In this document: positions 42,252 through 52,700 of the stretch, one piece after another | Numbering within the stretch: position 1 is the first letter of the stretch | Layout of the letters: every line of letters starts with the position of its first letter | Assembly (NCBI GenBank): GCA_965279085.1 | Contig: OZ257149.1 | Coordinates: 2,542,001 to 2,606,000 of the forward strand | Length of the DNA: 64,000 nucleotides | From: UBA7672 sp965279085 | Lineage (GTDB): Bacteria; Pseudomonadota; Alphaproteobacteria; Caulobacterales; Hyphomonadaceae | Reading direction: 5' to 3' | The notes under the pieces: model-generated | Seen by the model: the letters and a program-made list of their open reading frames with translations, nothing else | Databases searched by the model: none | Told to the model about the DNA's origin: nothing | Program-made: the position numbers and the translations under genes

Positions 42252-42662
42252 CTACCTCCCCGGCGGCAGCTTCTCGAACTTCGGCACGCCCGGCGCCACG
42301 AAGTGGAAGGGCTGCTCCTCTTCCGTGAAGATCGCGATCGCAGGTCCCCGATAGAGCGTGGGATCGTCCAGCGTGCCGATCTTGAGGATCACCGCGTCGA
42401 GCCCCGGCCGCCGCGTGGTGAGGTGCGTGCCGCATGTCGCGCAGAACGCCCGCGTGACGGCGTTCTCATTGTCCGGCTTCGAATATGTTTTCGGTTCGCC
42501 CTTCGTGAAGCTGAAGCCGTTGACCGGCATCAGCATGAACAGGTTGGGCGCACCGCCCGTGATGTGCTGGCACGCGCGGCAGTGGCACTGCGCCCGCAGG
42601 ATAGGCTCGCCCTCCGCGTGGTAGCGCACCGCGCCGCAATAGCACCCGCCTTCAAACGCCAT
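42252..42662 (-). CDS. GFA-family glutathione-dependent/zinc-binding protein
   Basis: This 136-residue protein has the GFA zinc-ligand pattern: GGCYCGAVRY, AQCHCRACQH and FCATCGTHL. Family members include glutathione-dependent formaldehyde-activating enzyme, but most are untested. ATG 42662 has GACGGGAGG; the frame extends to 42713 without a ribosome site. It lies 20 bases from copy 2 of the element and on the same strand as the GIY-YIG gene. Confidence 0.88.
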   Translation of the reverse strand: MAFEGGCYCGAVRYHAEGEPILRAQCHCRACQHITGGAPNLFMLMPVNGFSFTKGEPKTYSKPDNENAVTRAFCATCGTHLTTRRPGLDAVILKIGTLDDPTLYRGPAIAIFTEEEQPFHFVAPGVPKFEKLPPGR

Positions 42663-43009
42663 GGTCGCCTCCCGTCCTGTTGGCCGAACCTGCGCCTGGC
42701 GCCCGCGGGGCACAACTGTCCGATCCGTGCAGCGGGGCTATACCGCCATTGCAATGGCGGGCGGCGTCCCCACGTCTCAGCCGTCGGCGCATACGCCCCT
42801 TGGGCCATCCGATTCTGTCGGCGATTTTATCGTCGATTTTTTCCGGGAATCGGCGAGGTCCGATTTTCCCGATTCCGCCGTCGATTTTTTTGCGCGTCCG
42901 AATCCGGATCCGGATCATTGCTGCACGTTCAGGAACGCAGCGTCTCGCCCTTGCCTTCCCCCGCGACGCCTCGCATCAAGGACGCCTCATCACGTGGGGA
43001 TTTCCGCTC
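42663..43009. promoter_or_regulatory. Divergent intergenic region with palindrome and T-tracts
   Basis: These 347 bases separate the GFA gene from the channel gene. They hold a perfect 18-bp palindrome, CCGCCATTGCAATGGCGG (42743-42760), and four CGATTTT motifs at 42822, 42834, 42861 and 42882; the second and fourth extend to CGTCGATTTTTT. A short inverted motif CGGGAATCGG/CCGATTTTCCCG lies at 42844-42870. No convincing gene is seen. These look like regulatory DNA, of unknown purpose. Confidence 0.5.
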
Positions 43010-44080
43010 ATGCAGGCCTTTCTGCGCTTCCTGACGCTCGCCCTTGCGCTTTGCTTCGCCCCCCTCGCGCTCGCGCAGCAGCCGGTTGAAGCGCCCGCGC
43101 CCGTTCCCGCCCCCGTGCCCATGCCCATGCCCATGCCCATCCCGGGCGCTGGCCCCTCCGCCCCGGCCGAGGTCAAGGTCGGCATGTACATCAACGACAT
43201 CCAGTCGATCGACCTCCACTCGTACTCCTTCGTGGCCGACGTCTATCTCTGGTTCCGCGACAAGGACCCCGAGATCGTCCCCGGCAAGTCGTTCGAGTGG
43301 ATGAACATGTTCGCCCCGGACGATCACGTCCAGACCGACATCGATCCCGAGCCTGTGCCCCAGTCGGATGGCTCGGCTTACCAGGTCTTCCGCCATCAGG
43401 GCCCGTTCGCCGCGAAATTCTCGGTGAAAACCTACCCCTTCGACGCCCACAACCTCACCATCGAGATCGAGGACCAGGAGTTCGCATCCAGCCGCCTCGT
43501 CTATTCCGTCGATCAGGTCGCGATAAATCCCGCCATCTCCCTGCCCGGCTTCATCATCGGCACGCCCACGATGGAGATCCGCAACACGCCCTATCCCACC
43601 ACCTTCGGCGACACCGACCTCGCCCAGCCCGAAACCTATTCCCGCACCGTGGTAACCGTCCCGATCTCGCGCCCGGTGGTCTCGGGCATCACGAAATCCC
43701 TCCTGCCCGTCTTCATCGTCGTTCTCGTGGCGGCGGCGGCGCTCCTGCTGAAACCCGAACACATCGAAGCCCGCGTGGGCCTGTCGATCACGGCGCTGCT
43801 GACGCTCGTCGCCCTGCAGTTCTCGGCGCAGGCGGGCCTGCCGGATGTCGGCTATCTCCTGATGCTCGACCAGATCTACCTCGCCTCCTACGGCTTCGTG
43901 CTCCTGGTCGTGGCCTTGCTGGTCATGACGACCGGGAATGCAGATGAGGAAAAACAGCTCGCCGCCGCACACAGCATCGCCCGCGGCGGCGCGCTCACGG
44001 CCTTCCTGTCGATCGCGCTTTTCACGGCAGTTATCGCCCTGATCCTGTGGCTCAACCTGACGTCGCCCGATCCGGCCTAG
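43010..44080 (+). CDS. Pentameric ligand-gated ion channel homologue
   Basis: The 356 residues have a signal peptide (1-22, ending LAQ), a Pro/Met-rich linker (~24-52), a beta-sandwich ligand domain (~55-220) and four membrane helices (~229-248, 255-273, 281-306, 327-350). The loop KTYPFDAHNLTIEIED matches the 'Cys-loop' region of bacterial pLGICs (YPFDxQ/H), without the cysteines. M2 starts HIEARVGLSITALLTL, with an Glu-Ala pair like the cation-selective GLIC. No ligand can be assigned. ATG 43010 matches the signal start, with GGGGA upstream. Confidence 0.82.
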   Translation: MQAFLRFLTLALALCFAPLALAQQPVEAPAPVPAPVPMPMPMPIPGAGPSAPAEVKVGMYINDIQSIDLHSYSFVADVYLWFRDKDPEIVPGKSFEWMNMFAPDDHVQTDIDPEPVPQSDGSAYQVFRHQGPFAAKFSVKTYPFDAHNLTIEIEDQEFASSRLVYSVDQVAINPAISLPGFIIGTPTMEIRNTPYPTTFGDTDLAQPETYSRTVVTVPISRPVVSGITKSLLPVFIVVLVAAAALLLKPEHIEARVGLSITALLTLVALQFSAQAGLPDVGYLLMLDQIYLASYGFVLLVVALLVMTTGNADEEKQLAAAHSIARGGALTAFLSIALFTAVIALILWLNLTSPDPA

Positions 44081-44214
44081 ACGGCGTCCGGACTCAAACA
44101 CACCCTGACTAATCCCTGTTTCGCCCCAATTGCTGCGTGGGGCGGCCATGTTCGGCTGCGACAAGTTGTGCATCGCGGGCGCCATGGCTGGTCGCCGCGG
44201 AATGGGGACTAGCC

Positions 44215-44364
44215 GTGCAGACCTCGATCCACCTCCTGCTCTCCGCCCTCCTCGTCAGCGCGATCACCTATGCCGCCGCCGGCGCGCCGATTCAGGCCCA
44301 GAGCAAGACCGGCGAGCCACCCACGGCCCTCCTCGCTTCCGCCGCCACACCTGCACATCCGTAG
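44215..44364 (+). CDS. Possible small exported peptide
   Basis: GTG 44215 follows GGGGAC by seven bases and opens 49 codons. The product begins VQTSIHLLLSALLVSAITYA, which resembles a signal peptide, then a polar tail (IQAQSKTGEPPTALL). It ends 28 bases before the vWA gene. No family is recognised; the signal-like N terminus is the main support. Confidence 0.3.
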   Translation: MQTSIHLLLSALLVSAITYAAAGAPIQAQSKTGEPPTALLASAATPAHP

Positions 44365-44392
44365 CCACGCACATTTCACCCTGGGGACCATC

Positions 44393-45133
44393 ATGAAAGC
44401 CCGCACCGCTCTCGCCGCCATCCTCGCCTTCGCCGCCGCCGGCACGATGACCACCACGGCCGTCGCCAAGCCGCCGAAGAATCCGTCGATTCATTCCTAC
44501 ATCCTGCTGGACCGCACCGGCTCGATGGAGCCGATCTGGTCGGAAGCCCTCTCCTCGGTGAACGCCTACGCCGACGGCCTCGCCTCGCTCGATGGCGGGC
44601 CCCGCGTGGACGCCGACATCACCCTCGCCGTGTTCGACGCGCAGGATGGCCTGCAGTTCGACGTGCTGCGTGAAGGCGTCGATGCCGGAGACTGGCGCGA
44701 TGTCACCAACCGCGAAGTGAACCCGCGCGGCATGACGCCCCTTTACGACGCCATCGGCCGCATCGTGTCGCTCGCTGAACAGGACAAGCCGGGCAAGGCC
44801 GTCATCGTGATCATGACCGACGGCGAGGAAAACTCGTCGAAGGAAATGACCAAGACCGCCGCGAAGGCCGCGCTCGACCGCGTGCGCGCGAAGGGCTGGG
44901 AAGTCGTCTTCCTCGGCACGGAGTTCTCGAACTTCGACGACGCCACCGGCGTCGGCCAGACCGCCTCGCGCAACATGGCCGTGTCCAAGGACCAGCTCTC
45001 CGACTCGATGAACCGCCTCGCCCAGAAATCGAAGAACTACGCCGCTGGCGCTGCTCCTTCGGTCGAATGGAATGCCGAGGATCGCGCAGCCGCCAAGGAA
45101 GAAGAAGTGAAGCAGCGCAACGGCGACAACTAA
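44393..45133 (+). CDS. Exported von Willebrand factor A domain protein
   Basis: This 246-residue protein has a signal peptide (MKARTALAAILAFAAAGTMT) and a vWA domain (~35-200). The MIDAS is DRTGSM (a DxTGS form of DxSxS) with TDGEEN as the second metal loop. The C terminus is charged and helical (EDRAAAKEEEVKQRNG). vWA proteins often bind partners or substrates through Mg2+. It could work with the channel gene upstream, but this is only proximity. A strong hairpin follows. Confidence 0.85.
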   Translation: MKARTALAAILAFAAAGTMTTTAVAKPPKNPSIHSYILLDRTGSMEPIWSEALSSVNAYADGLASLDGGPRVDADITLAVFDAQDGLQFDVLREGVDAGDWRDVTNREVNPRGMTPLYDAIGRIVSLAEQDKPGKAVIVIMTDGEENSSKEMTKTAAKAALDRVRAKGWEVVFLGTEFSNFDDATGVGQTASRNMAVSKDQLSDSMNRLAQKSKNYAAGAAPSVEWNAEDRAAAKEEEVKQRNGDN

Positions 45134-45204
45134 GGCGTGGGGGACACGCCGCGGATCCGCTTATCCGCCCTAGGATAGCCCCAAGGGAGACGGCAGGATC
45201 CACG

Positions 45205-45250
45205 TCCGGCCAGCGGCGATCTTCTCCCCGCCGCTGGCCGGATTGCGTTT
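45205..45250 (+). terminator. Rho-independent terminator after the vWA gene
   Basis: A perfect 14-bp stem (TCCGGCCAGCGGCG at 45205-45218 with CGCCGCTGGCCGGA at 45229-45242) is followed by TTGCGTTTGA. The loop is ATCTTCTCCC. Confidence 0.82.
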
Positions 45251-45329
45251 GATGCATAGCTATTGAGTTCGGGGGCGGATTGACGCCGTATGCCGGACAA
45301 GCGGGGATGATTTCCCCGGGAGATCTGAC

Positions 45330-45971
45330 ATGACCGCCAAACTGTCGACGTCAGCGGGCCTGGCCCTGTCCGCCGCTTTCTTCATGCTCGCCGCCTGCCA
45401 GCCGCCGGCAGGAGACGCCACGAAGTCCGCCGAGACGAAAGTTCCGACGCAGACGGCAGACGTGGCGCAAGCGCCCGGCTGTCACGTCACGGTCGAGAAG
45501 GCGTGGATCGATCAGGAAACGCCGCTTCGCCGTTACACGTCGGAAGCCGCCGTGTTCGGCCCGACCTGCCAGCAGGGCGTCGCCGTACTGGTGATCCGCC
45601 AGCGCGAAGGCACGCCGGTCTACACCTGGTCCGGCCTCACCAATTACCTGTTCGGCCTGAAGGACGCGGCCGACCCTGCCGCAATGAAGACGGCGCTGGG
45701 GGAGTGGATCGATCAGGGGGCCACGCCTGACACCACCGCCACACTGCCGCCGTGGGAGGAAACCGAAGGCCAGCCGAAGCGCGCGGAATTCCCGTTCATG
45801 CCAGCCGAATGGATGGATCAGGCAGCGTGGGACCAGTTGAAGAAAGACAATCTCGAGATGTTCTGCTTCCCGCAGGGCGGCGAAAGCGTGAACTGCGCGG
45901 TGCTTCGTCCCGGCAGCGACGGCCAACCGGCCGCGATGGAAGAGATCGGCCTCCAGCTCTTCCCGGGCTGA
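45330..45971 (+). CDS. Putative lipoprotein of unknown function
   Basis: The 213-residue product has a lipoprotein signal with lipobox LAAC (Cys 23), a Thr/Ala linker and a globular part with four Cys (APGCHVTVEKAW, GPTCQQGV, EMFCFPQG and VNCAVL). WIDQETPLRRYTSEAAVFGP and WSGLTNYLFGLKDAADPAAM are the most regular stretches. No family is recognised. The convergent DUF3574 gene starts directly at its stop. Confidence 0.68.
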   Translation: MTAKLSTSAGLALSAAFFMLAACQPPAGDATKSAETKVPTQTADVAQAPGCHVTVEKAWIDQETPLRRYTSEAAVFGPTCQQGVAVLVIRQREGTPVYTWSGLTNYLFGLKDAADPAAMKTALGEWIDQGATPDTTATLPPWEETEGQPKRAEFPFMPAEWMDQAAWDQLKKDNLEMFCFPQGGESVNCAVLRPGSDGQPAAMEEIGLQLFPG

Positions 45972-46394
45972 TCAGAAATCAGCGCACGTCATTCGGTCCG
46001 TCCGCAGCACGGCGTCCTGTTTGAACGCCTTGATATAGGCGTCGCGAATCGCCTCGACCTGTACGGAAGCTTCAGGGCTGCCATCGTGCAGGCGAACGAG
46101 AACGTGGCTCGGCTCGCGCTCGGTGATGTTGCGCTGTTCGGACAGCCAGAGCCCCTGCCCTTCAAGGATGGTGAAACCCTCCTTCCAGCGCGGTGCGACT
46201 TCCTTCTCGACGAACTGATTGAACTCGTAGCGGGAGATCGATCCGCCCGGCCGCAGCATGCCCATGTAGAGCATCGTCTCGACCATGGGATCGCCGACCC
46301 TGCAGGCGCTCAACGGTGCGGCCGGCGTCCGGGTTTCGGTGACGTGGACGCAGCCGGAGGCCAGAAGGCCCGTCAGGGCGATGGCAAGGCGCAT
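45972..46394 (-). CDS. DUF3574 putative lipoprotein
   Basis: The 140 residues start with a lipoprotein signal (MRLAIALTGLLASGCV, Cys 15) and match DUF3574: TMLYMGMLRPGGSISRYEFN, QFVEKEVAPRWKEGFTILEG, QGLWLSEQRNITEREPSHVL, then EAIRDAYIKAFKQDAVL. The fold is ferredoxin-like and the function unknown. I start at ATG 46394 because GAAAGGGACGG lies upstream. It abuts the stop of the convergent lipoprotein gene. Confidence 0.85.
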   Translation of the reverse strand: MRLAIALTGLLASGCVHVTETRTPAAPLSACRVGDPMVETMLYMGMLRPGGSISRYEFNQFVEKEVAPRWKEGFTILEGQGLWLSEQRNITEREPSHVLVRLHDGSPEASVQVEAIRDAYIKAFKQDAVLRTDRMTCADF

Positions 46395-46588
46395 GGGACC
46401 GTCCCTTTCCTGTCCGCCGCCAGCTATGGCGCAGCGCCCGAAAACGGGCAACGGGGCGGACATTTACCGTGGTTTTGCCCGCAAAAGCCGTCCCCAGCCG
46501 CTGCGGCGCCCGGGATGCTCGCTTTCTTCACAAAACCCCTGTATTGCGCCCGCAAAACCCGGCCTCCCCGCCAACAAAGAACCCGACC

Positions 46589-48408
<1,820 letters not shown>

Positions 48409-48409
<1 letters not shown>

Positions 48410-48686
48410 TGCCCTGGTTCCGCTGTCTGATCGAAGGCGAGAATTTCCCGCTTGCGAGAGACGGCAGACCGGCCCCCTCGGCTTCTTCGCCACGCGCTGG
48501 GTCGAAGCCGCGACCACCGGCGAGGCAGAGCCGAAAGTCGTCGAGATGATCCGCGGTGACAGCGCATTCGCGCGCATGCGCCCGTCCGACATCAAGCCCA
48601 TGATATACGTCCGCAGGATGGACGAGGTGCCCGAGCCGACGGACGGCCCGGGCGAGGGCTTCACCTTCTTCCCGATGAAAGAGTGA
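48409..48686 (+). pseudogene. Small conserved-type gene with a frameshift, downstream of typA
   Basis: ATG 48409 overlaps the typA stop (TGATG) and begins MPWFRCLIEGENFPLARDG. After about codon 19 the family-like reading continues in another frame: LGFFATRWVEAATTGEAEPK, then VVEMIRGDSAFARMR, PSDIKPMIYVRRMDEVPEPT, ending FPMKE at 48686. Restoring one G near 48464-48468 would give DGETGPLGFF and about 92 residues. I recognise the pattern as a small Caulobacterales-type protein but not its function. Real mutation or sequence error. Confidence 0.75.
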
Positions 48687-48692
48687 CGGCGA

Positions 48693-49451
48693 CTAGCCGC
48701 GCTCGAACTTTCCCGGCGTGACCCCGAACTGCTTCCGGAACGCGGCGATGAACGCGCTCGGACTGTCATAACCGCAGTCGATGGCCGCAACCGTCACGCT
48801 CGCGCCGGACGCCAGCGCCGCTGCCGCGTGGATCAGCCGCGCCTTCTGTCGCCAACCATCGATCGTCAGGCCTGTCTCATCCGAAAAGCATCGCTGCAAT
48901 GTACGCAGAGATGCGCCTGCATCCGCCGCCAGCTCTTCGAGATCGCGCTTGTCCGACGGGTCGGCCCGCAATCTGTCCGCGAGTCTCAGCGCGCGCTCGT
49001 CGCGCGGCAGCGGCAGGGCCAGGTCGATGCGCGGCGCAGCGGCAATCAGGTCAACCAGCACAGCCGCAAGCCTGTCGTGCTCCGGCATGCGCGGATCGAG
49101 CATGTGCTTCGACAGGATGTGCAGGATCATTTCCGCCAGCAGGGGCGACACCTCGAACGCCTCGACGCCGCGTTTCACCCCGCCGGCCCGCTCTCCCGAG
49201 ATGTAGAGCGTACGCAGAGCCACCTCGCCCTTCGTTCCGATGCGATGCGGCGTGTGCGGGGGTATCCAGATCGCTCGCGTCGGGGGCACGAACCACACCA
49301 GCCCCTCGACCGCTACGTTCATCACGCCGCTGCGCGCATGGATGAGCTGCGCCCACGGATGCGTGTGCACATCCATCTGGTGGCCATCGCGATAGGTTAT
49401 CGCCAGCGACCGGACATCGAAGCCATCGCCGCCGTCCTCGTTGGCAGTCAC
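48693..49451 (-). CDS. AraC-family regulator with N-terminal cupin
   Basis: The 252 residues have a cupin-type N terminus (MDVHTHPWAQLIHARSGVMN, WFVPPTRAIWIPPHTPH) and the AraC double helix-turn-helix at the end (DLEELAADAGASLRTLQRCF, IDCGYDSPSAFIAAFRKQFG). It resembles regulators such as NimR/YdeC-type. Its start overlaps the stop of the VOC gene upstream by four bases, so they are co-transcribed. Confidence 0.9.
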   Translation of the reverse strand: MTANEDGGDGFDVRSLAITYRDGHQMDVHTHPWAQLIHARSGVMNVAVEGLVWFVPPTRAIWIPPHTPHRIGTKGEVALRTLYISGERAGGVKRGVEAFEVSPLLAEMILHILSKHMLDPRMPEHDRLAAVLVDLIAAAPRIDLALPLPRDERALRLADRLRADPSDKRDLEELAADAGASLRTLQRCFSDETGLTIDGWRQKARLIHAAAALASGASVTVAAIDCGYDSPSAFIAAFRKQFGVTPGKFERG

Positions 49452-49825
49452 GGCCAGATGCCCGGCGCGTACTGGCCGACGCCGCAGAAATTCCCTTCGC
49501 TATCCTCGAAATAGGCGATCTCGCCCACACCCTCGATCAGATAGGGAGGCGCCAGCACACGGCCGCCGGCGGCCTCTGCGGCTTTCAATGTTGCGCGAAT
49601 ATCGTCGACCTGCACCGTCGCCTCGAAGCCGAACATCGGTTTGCCGGGCGCCAGTTCGCGCCGCTCATGCAAGGCGCCCAGCAGGCCCTGCCCCGCATTC
49701 CACACCTGATAGAAGTTCGGCGGCCCCCACGGCTTGAACTCCCAGCCAAATGTCTTCTCGTAGAAGGCCTTGGCGCGCTGGACGTTGTTAGCGTTGATCG
49801 CGAAGTGGCGGAAAGTCCCCGGCAT
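49448..49825 (-). CDS. VOC-family (glyoxalase/bleomycin resistance-like) protein
   Basis: The 125-residue product has one VOC unit: FRHFAINANNVQRAKAFYEK, FYQVWNAGQGLLGALHERRE, TVQVDDIRATLKAAEAAGGR and YFEDSEGNFCGVGQ. A metal site of His/Glu type is likely (His 7, Glu near the end). It acts as a dimer in such families; the substrate is not clear. It is translated ahead of the AraC gene, with overlap. Confidence 0.85.
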   Translation of the reverse strand: MPGTFRHFAINANNVQRAKAFYEKTFGWEFKPWGPPNFYQVWNAGQGLLGALHERRELAPGKPMFGFEATVQVDDIRATLKAAEAAGGRVLAPPYLIEGVGEIAYFEDSEGNFCGVGQYAPGIWP

Positions 49826-49918
49826 TCCTGTCTCCCTGGTTGCGGAAAGCAGTATGCACCGGATCCGGCTGTCACGCTCGCGCGATCACGACGGAGACTG
49901 TCGCGCAGGCGACAAACG

Positions 49919-50452
49919 CTACTTCGCGCCCTTCGCCCGTTCGACCGCTTCGGTGATCAGTTCGCGGGCGCGTTCGGGGCCGTGCAGGCCTTCGATCTTC
50001 ACCCACTTGCCGGGCTCGAGATCCTTGTAGTGCTCGAAGAAGTGCACGATGCGCTCGACGAGGATGTCGGGCAGGTCGGTGTAGTGCTTGATCTTCTCGT
50101 AGTAGCGCGTGAGCTTGGGATGCGGCACGGCGAGAATTTTCTCGTCCTGGCCTTTGTCATCCGTCATCATCAAAACGCCGACCGGCACGACGCGCACGAC
50201 GCAACCCGGGACCAGCGCGCGGTTGCCGACGACCATGACGTCGATCGGGTCGCCGTCGAGCGAGAGCGTGTGCGGGATGAAGCCGTAATTGCAGGGATAG
50301 CGCATTGACGTGTAGAGGAACCGATCCACGAACATCGCGCCGGACGCCTTGTCGATCTCGTACTTGATCGGCTCGCCGCCCAGGGGAACCTCGACGACGA
50401 CGTTCACGTCCTCCGGCGGGTTGGATCCGGTCGGTATCTTCGAGAGGTCCAT
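49919..50452 (-). CDS. ppa: Inorganic pyrophosphatase
   Basis: Ppa hydrolyses pyrophosphate and drives biosynthetic reactions. The 177 residues match the family I enzyme: EVPLGGEPIKYEIDKASGAM, RFLYTSMRYPCNYGFIPHTL and the catalytic acids in DGDPIDVMVV, then the Lys/Tyr of TRYYEKIKHY. I start at 50452 (MDLSKIPTGSNPPEDVNVVV) with AGGAAG upstream. It forms its own unit. Confidence 0.96.
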   Translation of the reverse strand: MDLSKIPTGSNPPEDVNVVVEVPLGGEPIKYEIDKASGAMFVDRFLYTSMRYPCNYGFIPHTLSLDGDPIDVMVVGNRALVPGCVVRVVPVGVLMMTDDKGQDEKILAVPHPKLTRYYEKIKHYTDLPDILVERIVHFFEHYKDLEPGKWVKIEGLHGPERARELITEAVERAKGAK

Positions 50453-50534
50453 CGTGTCTTCCTGATGCGGTCTGTGCGCCTGCAATATCGGGACGTGGGA
50501 ACAGCGCAAGACGAAGGTGCGCCCTGCGCCCGAA

Positions 50535-52631
50535 TTACGCGGCGGCCGCCACCGCCTGCAGCATCGCGCGCGGATCGATGGGCTTGGCGAGCACGCCCGC
50601 CGTGCCTGCTTTCCTGTAAGCCTCGACCTGATCCGGCAGCACATTCGCCGTGCACGCGATCACGGGCGTCGCAGCATTGGGACCATTGGTAGCGCGTAGC
50701 TTCGCCAGCACGTCCAGCCCGTCCATTTCCGGCATCACCATGTCGAGCAGGACAACGTCGAACTTGCGCTGCGCCAGCAGCTCAAGCGCCTCAACGCCCG
50801 AGCCGCATTCGACGGTGCGGTGTCCCGCCGCGCGCAGCATGGCGCCGAGCACGTAGAGATTACGCGGATTATCGTCGATGCAGAGGATCTCGCGACCCTG
50901 AATGGCGACATCGTCATTGGCGGCAGCGGGCGGCGAGCGGGGCGGGGCGTCGGCCACCAGCGGCGCATCGATCCGCACCGTGAAGCGTGAGCCGTGACCC
51001 TGCCTTGTCTCCAGTTCGACGTCGCCGCCCATCGCCAATGCGAGACGGCGCGCGACATGCAGGCCGAGGCCCAGCCCGCCATGGCGCCGCTTGGACGAGA
51101 CATCAGCCTGCTCGAAGGCGGAGAAGATGCGCTCCACCGCCTCCTTCGGCACGCCGGGGCCCGTGTCTTCCACCTCGATCGCGACACGTTCGACGCCACC
51201 CTTCCCTGTTTCGGGCCAGGCCTGGATCGTGACGCCGCCCTCGGTCGTGAACTTGATGGCGTTGGCCATCAGGTTGCCGATGATCTGCAGCAGTCGCGCG
51301 GGGTCGACACTGCGCGGCTTCACCAGTTTCGGATCGATCATGACCGACATGGTGAGGTTCTTGGATCGCACGTCCGCGGCCCAGATCACCGCCGCATCCT
51401 CGATCAGCCGCACCAGCGAGACAGGCTCACGTTCAATGCGCACCTTATTGGCATTGAGACTCGACAAGTCCAGCAAGTCGTTGAGCACGGCCAGCATCTG
51501 GCGACCCGCATCCTCCAGCACGCCAAGCGTACGTTTCTGCACGGGATCGAGTCTCGATTGCGACAGCAGCAGCGCGCAGCTCAACACGGCGTTCATCGGC
51601 GTGCGAAGTTCGTGACTCATCACACCCATGAAGTCGGTCTTAGCGCGGCTGGCCCTTTCCGCCTCATCGAGCGCCTCGGCGAGGCGAAGGTTCTGTGCGG
51701 TGATGCGTGTCTCCGCCTCGTGATGCGCGGTCTCGTCCCGAAACGTGGAGACCACATAGTCGATCGCGCTGCTGTCGGGGTTGAGAACAGGCGCCGAGTT
51801 GATGCTGATCCACCGTTTCCGCCCGCCGGAAAGCTCAAGCATCATGCCGACATCGCGCACCGTCTCACCTGTGCGCAGCGTTCGCGCGACGGGATATTCG
51901 TCCGATGGAAAGGACGAGCCATCCAGGCGCGTGGATTTCCAGCGCGGATCGACGACAGCACGACCGAGCTGCTGGTCGCGCGATAGCCCGAGGATGCGCT
52001 CCGCCGCCAGGTTGGCCTCGATTATCTTTCCGTCGGCCCCGAAGACGTTCACGCCATCATTGATGGCGTTGAAGATCAGCTCGAACTGGATCTGGCGCGT
52101 TCGTTCAGCGTCGGTCTTCATCGCCGCCCGCTTGGCGCGGATCGCTTCCCGGCGCTGGGCGAGAAAGGCGCTGATCAGTTCCGCCACACGCTCGAGACGC
52201 GCCACTTCGCGATCCCCGAACATATCGGGTTCCGTGTGCCCGACCGCGAGGACGCCGATCGACGTTCCCGGATCCGCGCCCAGCGGCACGCCGATGAAGC
52301 TGCGCACGAACGGCGCAGCCTTCACGTAGCGCGCCTGCGACAACCTCTGGTCGGCCGTGGCGTCAGGCGAAGCAATGGTCTGGTTGCGCTCCAGCGACAG
52401 CGAACACATGCACTCGTTCTTCGGCATGGTTTCGCGCAGGCCGTAGCTGGTGGAGACCTGATAGGCGCGCTGCCGATCGTGAACCGTGAAGGCGGCAAGG
52501 TTCGCGCCGCATATCTCCTCCGCCAGCGTCACGAGCCGGTCGAGATCGGGAAACGCGCCGCCATGCAGCAGGTCGAGCTCGAAGAGCGCCGTCAGCCGCT
52601 CCTGTTCTCCACCCGGATCGCCTGTCGTCAT
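50535..52631 (-). CDS. Hybrid histidine kinase with GAF and PAS domains
   Basis: The 698 residues are cytoplasmic: a GAF domain (~12-165, with IASPDATADQRLSQARYVKA and FIGVPLGAD), a PAS domain (~182-300, with NDGVNVFGADGKIIEANLAA), HisKA (MGVMSHELRTPMNAVL), HATPase (ANAIKFTTEGG, DTGPGVPKEAVERIFSAF, GLGLGLHVARRLALAMGG) and a C-terminal receiver (CIDDNPRNLYVLGAM, LLDMVMPEMDGLDVL, AKPIDPRA). The receiver-only protein at 52701 is just upstream. No membrane helix is seen, so the signal is intracellular. Confidence 0.92.
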   Translation of the reverse strand: MTTGDPGGEQERLTALFELDLLHGGAFPDLDRLVTLAEEICGANLAAFTVHDRQRAYQVSTSYGLRETMPKNECMCSLSLERNQTIASPDATADQRLSQARYVKAAPFVRSFIGVPLGADPGTSIGVLAVGHTEPDMFGDREVARLERVAELISAFLAQRREAIRAKRAAMKTDAERTRQIQFELIFNAINDGVNVFGADGKIIEANLAAERILGLSRDQQLGRAVVDPRWKSTRLDGSSFPSDEYPVARTLRTGETVRDVGMMLELSGGRKRWISINSAPVLNPDSSAIDYVVSTFRDETAHHEAETRITAQNLRLAEALDEAERASRAKTDFMGVMSHELRTPMNAVLSCALLLSQSRLDPVQKRTLGVLEDAGRQMLAVLNDLLDLSSLNANKVRIEREPVSLVRLIEDAAVIWAADVRSKNLTMSVMIDPKLVKPRSVDPARLLQIIGNLMANAIKFTTEGGVTIQAWPETGKGGVERVAIEVEDTGPGVPKEAVERIFSAFEQADVSSKRRHGGLGLGLHVARRLALAMGGDVELETRQGHGSRFTVRIDAPLVADAPPRSPPAAANDDVAIQGREILCIDDNPRNLYVLGAMLRAAGHRTVECGSGVEALELLAQRKFDVVLLDMVMPEMDGLDVLAKLRATNGPNAATPVIACTANVLPDQVEAYRKAGTAGVLAKPIDPRAMLQAVAAAA

Positions 52632-52700
52632 TGCTCCAACACCCGAATGCCCACATCCCCCAGGAGTTGATCGCCGGCGTCGTGAATGCCCGACTAAATG

